Of a stretch of DNA of 9,707 nucleotides, positions 1-6,216 are shown piece by piece. This DNA comes from UMGS1225 sp034086705. Its GTDB lineage: Bacteria; Bacillota; Clostridia; Oscillospirales; CAG-272. A model generated the notes under the pieces. The model made no database searches. It had not been told where the DNA came from and saw nothing but the letters and a program-made list of their open reading frames with translations. The stretch lies in NCBI GenBank assembly GCA_034086705.1, contig JAXDZV010000043.1:1-9707 (forward strand), in the 5' to 3' direction. Each line of letters starts with the position of its first letter. Positions within the stretch are counted from its first letter, which is position 1. Position numbers and translations under genes: made by a program.

Positions 1-33
1 GGCGTGTGCTCTATCCAACTGAGCTATTGGGAC
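1..33 (-). tRNA. tRNA 5' part, cut by window edge (possibly Arg)
   Basis: Read on the minus strand, the sequence starts with a 7-nt acceptor strand (GTCCCAA), then U8-A9, a GCTC/GAGC D-stem around the AGTTGGATA loop, and the 5' side of an anticodon stem (CACGC). The window ends just before the anticodon, so the amino acid cannot be read. The D-arm is like that of the neighbouring arginine tRNA and bacterial tRNA-Arg(UCU) often looks similar, but that identity is a guess. The tRNA call itself is secure. Confidence 0.8.
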
Positions 34-82
34 GTATTTAATTTTTTTGTCAGCCTCCGTAATTATCGGACTCAGCTCCCAA

Positions 83-122
83 CTAAGGTTTTTCCAAGGT
101 GAGCGTTGTAACGTAACCTTAG
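83..122. repeat. nested inverted repeats abutting the broken tRNA-Arg
   Basis: CTAAGGTT (83-90) and AACCTTAG (115-122) are perfect 8-bp inverted arms. Inside them AAGGT (96-100) faces ACCTT (116-120) and CGTT (104-107) faces AACG (110-113), making an almost continuous dyad. The right arm covers the tRNA anticodon loop, so the loss of tRNA identity falls inside the repeat. Such long dyads resemble MerR-family operators or recombinase core sites, but neither is shown here. Confidence 0.5.
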
Positions 123-157
123 GAGGCGGTCGCTCTATCCAGCTGAGCTACGGAAAC
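118..157 (-). tRNA. tRNA-Arg(CCU) 5' half, apparently broken after the anticodon
   Basis: The minus strand from 157 reads as a normal tRNA 5' half: acceptor GTTTCCG, U8-A9, D-stem GCTC/GAGC, anticodon-stem strand ACCGC and loop CTCCTAA, giving anticodon CCU (arginine). The next bases should be the pairing strand GCGGT, then a variable loop and a TTCRA T-arm. Instead the sequence runs into GGTTACG and no T-arm or matching acceptor strand (CGGAAAC) follows. As it stands it cannot fold as a tRNA. It may be a relic of recombination at the anticodon loop, a deletion, or an assembly join. Confidence 0.75.
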
Positions 158-302
158 ATCTAAAAAAATCCATTAAACTTTACTTACAAACCATCGCAAT
201 GCCTATTGCTTTTCACCTAAAAGCGATTATTATAATAAACACACATCGCAAGGGTATTATAACAGAATTTACATGGCTTTTCAACTCTTTTTGTAAAAAT
301 TT

Positions 303-314
303 CGCCAATTGGCG
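303..314. repeat. 12-bp perfect palindrome in gene-free leader
   Basis: CGCCAATTGGCG is a perfect palindrome with no spacer, in the AT-rich stretch 158-390 between the tRNA remnant and the MATE promoter. I see no convincing gene in that stretch. The palindrome could be a regulator site, or chance. Confidence 0.3.
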
Positions 315-374
315 CCTATGTCGGTTTTTGATCTGTCATGGAACCTGCAAACCACGTCACATCGTATTATGGGG

Positions 375-429
375 CCAGAGTATGTGCTCTGATTTGCTAT
401 TTGTAAACATACGTGTTATAATACTCTGG
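375..429. promoter_or_regulatory. 9-bp inverted repeat bracketing the MATE promoter
   Basis: CCAGAGTAT (375-383) and ATACTCTGG (421-429) are perfect inverted copies 37 bp apart, one just upstream of the -35 and the other overlapping the -10 and start point. The left arm also forms a short hairpin with CTCTG at 387-391. The placement suits a repressor binding two sites, as with many drug-exporter genes, but no regulator gene is visible here. Confidence 0.4.
394..422 (+). promoter_or_regulatory. sigma-A promoter of the MATE gene
   Basis: A perfect TATAAT (417-422) lies 17 bp downstream of TTGCTA (394-399, 4 of 6 consensus bases). Transcription would begin near 429 and leave a leader of about 43 nt before the ATG at 472. 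In that leader, GGGAG (452-456) is the only Shine-Dalgarno-like sequence. It is 15 nt from the ATG, rather far, and lies in a small palindrome (454-465, GAGTA-GA-TACTC). Confidence 0.65.
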
Positions 430-471
430 GGTGCAAATAATAGCATCGGACGGGAGTAGATACTCGAACAA

Positions 472-1875
472 ATGTCTTTTTTTAAAAAAAATCACGAGTT
501 GGATATGACAACCGGCTCTATCGCGGGAAATTTACTGCGTTTTGCGATACCGTTGCTAATAGGAAATCTTTTTCAACAACTGTATAACATGGTGGATACG
601 TGGGTTATCGGGCAAACCGGTATGAATGATGCCTATGCCGCAGTCGGCAGTGTAGGACCGATTATTAATATTCTCATCGGATTTTTCTCTGGTTTGTCCA
701 GTGGAGCCGGTGTTGTAATTTCACAGAATTTCGGCGCAAAGAATGAGCAGGGCGTGCGGCGGGCCGTACATACTTCCATACTAATGACATTTTGTATGAC
801 CGTTGTTGTCACGGTGCTTGGCATTTTGCTTGCCCCTTGGATGCTGCGGTTGATGCTTGCCGCTGACGGGAATCTGGGAAGTGTTTATCCGCATGCCAAG
901 ACATATTTGCGCATCTATTTTTCCGGCGTTGCCGGTTTAATGCTATATAACATGGGAGCTGGTGTTTTACGTGCTGTTGGAGATGCAAGACGGCCACTTT
1001 ACTTTTTGATTGTTTCCGCTGTCACAAATACATTGTTGGATTTTTTGTTTGTATTCATACTCAATTTGGGTGTGGCAGGGGTTGCATTGGCAACCGTTGT
1101 TGCACAGGCGATCAGTGCTTTGCTGACGCTGTTTGTTCTGTTGCGAACCGATTCATGGGTAAAGCTTCGTCTGCGCGCATTGCGTTTTGACCCAGTAATG
1201 CTGCGTAGCATTGTCAAGATTGGAATTCCCTCAGCCCTGCAAATGGCACTGACCGCATTATCCAATGTTTTTGTGCAAAGTTATATTGGCGGTGCGAGTG
1301 GTGCACAGGAAATCAATCTCAGCGCATGGACCTCTTATTCTAAAATCGACCAATATATTTTTCTGCCGGTGCAGTCCTTATCACTGGCAGTATCCACTTT
1401 TGTCGGACAAAATTTGGGAATCGGAAATACTCAACGTGCTAAGAAGGGAAGCTTTCTTGCATGGGGGCTTTCATCTGTGTGTACACTCCTGATTATCATT
1501 CCGATCATGCTTTTTGCGCCGTTTTGGGCTTCGATTTTTAATGAGGACGCTTCCGTTGTTGAACTGGCAACAAGGTTGCTGCATTGGATTACGCCGTTTT
1601 ATTTTTGTTGCTCTGTGAATCAAATTTTTTCTGCGTCGTTACGCGGTGCCGGAAGCAGCCGTGCCCCAATGCTGATTATGCTTTGCTCGTTCATCGGCGT
1701 GCGACAGCTTTATCTGTATGTTATCACCAATTATGTTTCAAACGATCTTTTGCCAATCGGAATGGGGTACCCACTTGGCTGGCTGTGCTGCAGCATTGCT
1801 ATCTTATTTTACTATCTGCGATTTGACTTTGCAGGTGCTGCTGCACGCACAAAAGCACGCAGTACGAGCATATAA
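472..1875 (+). CDS. MATE family multidrug/metabolite efflux transporter
   Basis: This 467-residue membrane protein matches the MATE family in length and pattern. It has a short charged N-terminus (MSFFKKNHELDMTTG), then the typical first helix with IPLLIGNLFQQLYNMVDTWVIGQ and the SVGPIINILIGFFSGLSSGAGVVISQNFGAK segment. Two related halves follow, each of about six hydrophobic helices; the second begins near residue 240 (IGIPSALQMALTALSNVFVQ). MATE proteins export organic cations, drugs or metabolites using a Na+ or H+ gradient across the cytoplasmic membrane; the substrate cannot be read from sequence. The ATG at 472 fits the family N-terminus. The gene has its own promoter and converges on the phosphatase gene, with 50 bp between the stops and no clear terminator, so it looks monocistronic. 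Confidence 0.93.
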   Translation: MSFFKKNHELDMTTGSIAGNLLRFAIPLLIGNLFQQLYNMVDTWVIGQTGMNDAYAAVGSVGPIINILIGFFSGLSSGAGVVISQNFGAKNEQGVRRAVHTSILMTFCMTVVVTVLGILLAPWMLRLMLAADGNLGSVYPHAKTYLRIYFSGVAGLMLYNMGAGVLRAVGDARRPLYFLIVSAVTNTLLDFLFVFILNLGVAGVALATVVAQAISALLTLFVLLRTDSWVKLRLRALRFDPVMLRSIVKIGIPSALQMALTALSNVFVQSYIGGASGAQEINLSAWTSYSKIDQYIFLPVQSLSLAVSTFVGQNLGIGNTQRAKKGSFLAWGLSSVCTLLIIIPIMLFAPFWASIFNEDASVVELATRLLHWITPFYFCCSVNQIFSASLRGAGSSRAPMLIMLCSFIGVRQLYLYVITNYVSNDLLPIGMGYPLGWLCCSIAILFYYLRFDFAGAAARTKARSTSI

Positions 1876-1925
1876 GAGCCTCGGAAATTGTTTGTCATGC
1901 GTGTGTTTTTTGTGCAATTAACCTC

Positions 1926-2915
1926 TTAATGCTCCAACAGATTGTTCTCAATTGCAGTAAACTGTGCCTGTGTAATACCGCAGTACTTTAGATATGTCTT
2001 GACTTGCTCGCGTCTGTCTGCCCCCGAAAAGGTTGCAAGTCGCGCGACCATCGCGCGATATTCTTCAGAACGATGGCTGCGGTCTCCCCAAATGGAAAGT
2101 GAGCTTGCCTCATAATCGGCGACAATGTCCTCTTCACGCATACCGAGAAGGCACTCCAATAGGAATATCACCGTGCCGGTTCGATCAGCGCCTGCGATAC
2201 AGTGCATATAGATTGGATATGCTAAAGGATCTGCAAAAAGCGTAAACAAAGCCTGTGTCATTGCATAGTACTCTGCGGCAAAAATTGCGTCATATGCCCC
2301 ATATTCCAACGGGAGGATCCGAACGTCTGTACCAATGGGGGAAATTTTCGCCTGGTCATTTTTCTTCCGCAAATCAATATCAGTACGGATGTGCATAAAG
2401 TCGTGCAGATACTGTTGCCCCATCGGCGCCAGCCAATGCCCGCCATCCATTTCCGAGCCGCGGAGAATGCGGTTGTATCTCAGCCGTCTGCCGTCAACTG
2501 TGCGGTATCCGCCGATGTCTCTTACGTTTGCAAGACCTTGCACATATAGAAAACGCGGTAACGCAGCGCCTGTTGTAAAAGAGCCGATCGGGCTGTCGTT
2601 GATACGCCAGTAATACCGTTTTCCCGGCAAAAGATTATAGACGGCCAGCGTTTGCTCAGTCGTGTTCATTGTATATTTCTGTCGAAAATCGGCAAATTCG
2701 GAAAGCGCAAAACGTGCAGGTGCAGCACCCGTTCCACTCCATGAAAATACCACCGGTGCAGGCTTTGTGCCATCTGGCGCTTGTGTCCAGGTGGGAGTGG
2801 ACCAGTCAATTTTGTCGACATCATATGGGCGTTTCTCCATTGCTAAAAACGCACGCTGCTGTGCCGTTTGCAGATCTGCACACTCGCCTTCCGATGGTGT
2901 AAGCAATGCGATCAT
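1926..2915 (-). CDS. tyrosine-protein phosphatase with N-terminal Fn3-like domain
   Basis: The 329-residue product carries the Cys-phosphatase signature HCIAGADRTG, with nucleophile Cys239 and phosphate-binding Arg245 in a C-X5-R loop and Asp244 before it. This is the form of the bacterial tyrosine/lipid phosphatase family (Y_phosphatase3 type). The segment NVRDIGGYRTVDGRRLRYNR (about 130-150) is the usual family start, with IDLR near 180. Residues about 40-116 resemble a fibronectin III-like domain (WSGTG, LPGKRYYWRI, GSFTT), an arrangement seen in Firmicutes members. There is no signal peptide or membrane helix, so it is probably cytoplasmic. AAGGGGGG a few bases upstream supports the ATG at 2915. 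It is transcribed divergently from the GRE operon. Its substrate (phosphoprotein, phosphoinositide or sugar phosphate) is unknown. Confidence 0.88.
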   Translation of the reverse strand: MIALLTPSEGECADLQTAQQRAFLAMEKRPYDVDKIDWSTPTWTQAPDGTKPAPVVFSWSGTGAAPARFALSEFADFRQKYTMNTTEQTLAVYNLLPGKRYYWRINDSPIGSFTTGAALPRFLYVQGLANVRDIGGYRTVDGRRLRYNRILRGSEMDGGHWLAPMGQQYLHDFMHIRTDIDLRKKNDQAKISPIGTDVRILPLEYGAYDAIFAAEYYAMTQALFTLFADPLAYPIYMHCIAGADRTGTVIFLLECLLGMREEDIVADYEASSLSIWGDRSHRSEEYRAMVARLATFSGADRREQVKTYLKYCGITQAQFTAIENNLLEH

Positions 2916-2943
2916 GCTACATTCCCCCCTTTTGTTTCATCTT

Positions 2944-2972
2944 ATTTTACTATACTTTGTCAAAAGATGCAA
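2944..2972 (-). promoter_or_regulatory. possible promoter of the phosphatase gene
   Basis: On the minus strand TTGCAT (2967-2972) and TAAAAT (2944-2949) are 17 bp apart, upstream of the Shine-Dalgarno. The -35 is weak. A TTGACA and a TATAGT also lie here but are too close together to pair, so the exact promoter is uncertain. Confidence 0.35.
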
Positions 2973-3017
2973 GAACAATGCGCTATACCGAAAAAACAAT
3001 TTTCTTTAGCGTCATAC

Positions 3018-3046
3018 TTGCCTTTTAGATAGGTATTTGCTATAAT
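3018..3046 (+). promoter_or_regulatory. promoter of the activase-GRE-kinase operon
   Basis: A perfect TATAAT (3041-3046) is preceded by TG at 3038-3039, making an extended -10, and lies 17 bp from TTGCCT (3018-3023). Transcription would begin near 3053, leaving a leader of about 35 nt before the ATG at 3088. I see no clear operator, riboswitch or catabolite-control box. Confidence 0.6.
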
Positions 3047-3087
3047 AAGAGGCATCGGAGCTACAAATATTGCAAAGGGCACAAATA

Positions 3088-3810
3088 ATGACCATACGCT
3101 ATTTTCAAAAAGGCTTTAACTATTCACAAGACGGTCCTGGAAATCGCCTGGTATATCATTTACAAGGCTGTAACTGGCATTGCCCGTGGTGTTCCAATCC
3201 AGAGGGAATGGATCCCGCCCGGAAAGCGCAGGTGAGTGAGCTTTCGGCAATGGTGCAGGAAGCCGTAAGCTGTGTTCCCATGATGATTGAAGGCGGCGGT
3301 GTTACATTGACCGGCGGCGAAGTGTTGCTGCAGTGGGAAGCGGTTACACAGTTCCTGTGCGAATTACGTGCAGCCGGCATCCATACGGCAATTGAAAGCA
3401 ACCTTTCTATCCCGCGCTTAGATTGCCTTTTGCCGTACTTATGTTTTTTGATGTGCGATTGCAAGCATCACGACTCGGCAACATTGCACCGGATAACCGG
3501 CGGTTCTCTTGATGGACTGCGACAAAACTTTTCCGCACTTGCGGCACACCCTGTACCGACCATTGTGCGGATTCCGCTGATTCACGGCTTCAATGATGCC
3601 AGGCAAGATATCGAGGGATTTATACACCTTTTTAAAGAGTTGCCCGGCAAGTTTTTCGTCGAAATCCTGCCCTATCACGAATATGGCAAAGACAAGTGGA
3701 AAAAGCTCGGTTTACCCTATCAAATGCAAGATGCTTTCGTTAGTGCGCAAACCTTGCAATCGTTTGAAGCGGCATTTCGCGCAGCAGGATTTACCGTTAT
3801 TCATACTTAA
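3088..3810 (+). CDS. glycyl radical enzyme activating protein (radical SAM, short PflA-like form)
   Basis: The product is about 240 residues. The radical-SAM cluster motif C-X3-C-X2-C is at Cys28, Cys32 and Cys35 (GCNWHCPWC) in the activase context QDGPGNRLVYHLQGC, with the SAM-binding TGGE at about 75-78. The enzyme reduces S-adenosylmethionine to a 5'-deoxyadenosyl radical that abstracts hydrogen from the glycine of its partner GRE, encoded 27 bp downstream. Only about 40 residues separate Cys35 from GGE, so the ferredoxin-like insert with two extra Fe-S clusters found in most non-PFL activases is absent and the length matches PflA. The ATG at 3088 has AAAGGG 8 nt upstream; a TTG at 3070 with GGAG before it would add six residues and is less likely. 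Confidence 0.9.
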   Translation: MTIRYFQKGFNYSQDGPGNRLVYHLQGCNWHCPWCSNPEGMDPARKAQVSELSAMVQEAVSCVPMMIEGGGVTLTGGEVLLQWEAVTQFLCELRAAGIHTAIESNLSIPRLDCLLPYLCFLMCDCKHHDSATLHRITGGSLDGLRQNFSALAAHPVPTIVRIPLIHGFNDARQDIEGFIHLFKELPGKFFVEILPYHEYGKDKWKKLGLPYQMQDAFVSAQTLQSFEAAFRAAGFTVIHT

Positions 3811-3837
3811 ACCACTATACGGGAAAGGAATACAGTT

Positions 3838-6207
3838 ATGCATAGAGTTTCAACACCTGATAAATTGACCGCAATGGCAAAGGAACTATTTCGAGAGGAA
3901 CGCGCACGCACACGTCTGGACGGATGGTTTTTGGCCAAAGAAATACGTATTTCGCATGAAGACGAATGCGCAGACGCTCCCCGGGCCATACAGGCTGCAT
4001 ATCTTTTGAAAAAGGTCTGTGAAGAGTTGCCGCTGTCTATCTCGGAGTCTGCTATTTTTGCAGGTACACAGCGGGATGCATTCGCACGTAGCTATGCGCT
4101 GATTAACCCATCTTTTCGCGTTGAATCGTTTGCAGGATACTGCGATCCGATTGCGGTGCTTGGAGATATTGAACCCAATGAAGACATTACAAAAGAACGG
4201 ATTGATGCTGTACGCGCACATGACGCAGATACGCCGTATGCCGAGGCTTTACGTTGTGCCTATGCAGAAAGCGAACGGTATACTGCTGAAGTTGCTTATT
4301 TTATGGAGCAGGTTACAGGGCATGTCATTCCGGACGTTCGTACTGTTATCGACCGAGGAATCTGCTTTCTGCGGCAGCAAATCGAGGCAAACCTTGCCGC
4401 AGACTGTGACTCGACGCAGCAGGCGGAATATGAAGCCATGCTGCTGACGATTGATGCGCTTTTAATTTTAGCGGGTAGATACGCCGCTATTGCAAAAGAA
4501 CAACTGGGGCAAACGGCTGATCCGGAGCGACGCGCACAATTGCAGAAAATGATTGAGGCACTGGAACATGTGCCAGCTTTTGGTGCGCGCAGCATGTACG
4601 AAGCAATCCAATCTTTTATGCTTTGCTGGCAATTGATGTGTCTTGAGCAATCTCCCAATCCATTTGCGTTTTCCGTGGGAAATGCAGATCGTATTTTTGA
4701 GCCGTATAGGGAAAAGGATGCTCTATCACGTGAACAGGCGGCCGCACTGCTGAAGCACTTGTTGGTTTTCTTCAATGTGGGGGACCGTTCCTGGGCAATT
4801 TCACAGAATCTCATCATTGGCGGTAAAGACACGCAGGGAAACGATTTGACCTGTCCAACTTCTTATGCATTATTTGACGCCTACTACGATATGAATTTGC
4901 CGCAACCTATTCTTTCGGTTAAACTACACAAAAATACGCCAACTGCATTATACCGTGAAATGGGGCGTTTCTTCTTCTCTCCCGGCACGTTGACTCCTTC
5001 ACTATTTAACGACGACGCGATGTTTGCTGTCCTCCGTGGTGCCGGCATCGAAGAAGAAGATTTGCCGGATTATTCAATTGCCGGTTGTCAGGAACCCTTG
5101 ATTATGGGGCGTGATAACGGCAATACGACGAACTGCTGGCTGAATCTTGGAAAAATATTGGAATTGACACTTACAGACGGCGTTTCTGCCATCACGGGTA
5201 AAACAATCGGTTCCGTCTGTCCTAAAGAAAGTGCTATTGACACATTGCGCCATCTGCGACAGAGGTTTTATGAGAATGCCCAGTTTTTCATTGAAAAAAT
5301 GGTACACTCAGCCAATCAGGCAACGGCTGCAGTATCTTTGCTGCCTGTCCCGTTCCTTTCGATTCTGATGGGAGGGGTTGATACGGGCTATGATATGCGC
5401 GATATCGACCATCAAGGCACAAAATATAACGGCAGCGGTTGCTTAATTCACGGTAATACCGTCGTGTCAGATTCTTTTGTAGCGGTAGACCATCTTTTAG
5501 AGGAACGCCCGCAGGATGCAGAGCTTCTCTTAGAGGCGCTGCGTGCTAACTTTGTTGGTTATGAAGAGCTTCGTACATATCTATTGCAATGCCCTAAATT
5601 TGGAAACAATCTTGACCAAGCAGATCGGGAAGCTACCGAGGTAACCAGCCGCATTGCAGATATGGTGCGGGCACAAAAGAATAATTTGGGGAATCCGTTT
5701 CGTCCGGATTTTTCTACTCCCTCCACGCATTTACTGTACGGCTATTGGGTCGGTGCTTTGCCCACCGGCAGAAAAGCTAGGGATATGCTCAATTACGGTG
5801 TGGATCCGTTATACGGAGATGCACATATGGGACTTGGGTTCCGAACGCTTTCCACTTGGAAGCTTCCGTTTGAAAAATTCTGCGGTGGTTACGCGTCTCA
5901 TTTTGGCATCGATCCAAATCTTTTTCCGGCGCCTACGTTGGAGGAAAAAGGGGAACAGTTTGCCAATCGCGTTTGCAAACCGCTGTTCTTCAATGAGCAT
6001 TACAACAAAGTCGCACCATTTTATCTATACGTCAATGTTACAACGCCGGAAATACTGCGCAAAGTGTTGGCAAATCCGGAAAAATATGCGCCCAGCGGCG
6101 TTTATATCATGCGTATTCACGGCACCTTTGTCAATTTCCTGGATCTTTCTGCCGCTATTCAACAGGATATTATCACGCGGTTGGACCTGCATTCTACACA
6201 TTGCTGA
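3838..6207 (+). CDS. glycyl radical enzyme, PFL-like family, unknown substrate
   Basis: This 789-residue protein has GRE length and architecture: a PFL-like barrel domain over roughly the first 650 residues, then the C-terminal glycine-radical domain. Family landmarks are VTGHVIPD (from 159), the active-site loop AGCQEP with thiyl Cys417 and Glu419, KYNGSG (near 530), CPKFGN (near 585) and the glycyl loop MRIHGTFVNFLDLS with radical Gly762. PFL has two adjacent cysteines here; the GCxEP form is that of GRE dehydratases and C-O, C-N or C-S lyases. The glycyl loop is atypical: the family mostly has R-V-(S/A/C)-G-Y, here R-I-H-G-T. AAAGGA 8 nt upstream supports the ATG. The neighbouring sugar kinase suggests a sugar, polyol or phosphorylated substrate, acted on in the cytoplasm without oxygen. 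The exact reaction cannot be assigned. Confidence 0.9.
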   Translation: MHRVSTPDKLTAMAKELFREERARTRLDGWFLAKEIRISHEDECADAPRAIQAAYLLKKVCEELPLSISESAIFAGTQRDAFARSYALINPSFRVESFAGYCDPIAVLGDIEPNEDITKERIDAVRAHDADTPYAEALRCAYAESERYTAEVAYFMEQVTGHVIPDVRTVIDRGICFLRQQIEANLAADCDSTQQAEYEAMLLTIDALLILAGRYAAIAKEQLGQTADPERRAQLQKMIEALEHVPAFGARSMYEAIQSFMLCWQLMCLEQSPNPFAFSVGNADRIFEPYREKDALSREQAAALLKHLLVFFNVGDRSWAISQNLIIGGKDTQGNDLTCPTSYALFDAYYDMNLPQPILSVKLHKNTPTALYREMGRFFFSPGTLTPSLFNDDAMFAVLRGAGIEEEDLPDYSIAGCQEPLIMGRDNGNTTNCWLNLGKILELTLTDGVSAITGKTIGSVCPKESAIDTLRHLRQRFYENAQFFIEKMVHSANQATAAVSLLPVPFLSILMGGVDTGYDMRDIDHQGTKYNGSGCLIHGNTVVSDSFVAVDHLLEERPQDAELLLEALRANFVGYEELRTYLLQCPKFGNNLDQADREATEVTSRIADMVRAQKNNLGNPFRPDFSTPSTHLLYGYWVGALPTGRKARDMLNYGVDPLYGDAHMGLGFRTLSTWKLPFEKFCGGYASHFGIDPNLFPAPTLEEKGEQFANRVCKPLFFNEHYNKVAPFYLYVNVTTPEILRKVLANPEKYAPSGVYIMRIHGTFVNFLDLSAAIQQDIITRLDLHSTHC

Positions 6208-6216
6208 GGTTGCAAT

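Noticed and set aside
55..157. Intron-containing or unusually long tRNA closing on a TTCCGTA/TACGGAG stem (148-154 with 55-61)
   Set aside because: The two strands can pair, but there is no T-arm with TTCRA, no 3' anticodon-stem strand, and the insert is far too short for a group I intron. The pairing may be chance.
199..459. 86-codon open frame upstream of the MATE gene
   Set aside because: It overlaps the MATE promoter and its inverted repeat, has no good Shine-Dalgarno and resembles no known protein.
1876..1925. Bidirectional terminator between the MATE and phosphatase genes
   Set aside because: There is a T-run (about 1904-1915), but only weak, widely spaced complementarity and no compact stem before it.
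3838..6207. Naming the GRE pyruvate formate-lyase (pflB) or a specific dehydratase
   Set aside because: The active site is GCQEP rather than Cys-Cys, the glycyl loop is atypical, and the neighbours do not match any characterised GRE operon closely enough to name a substrate.
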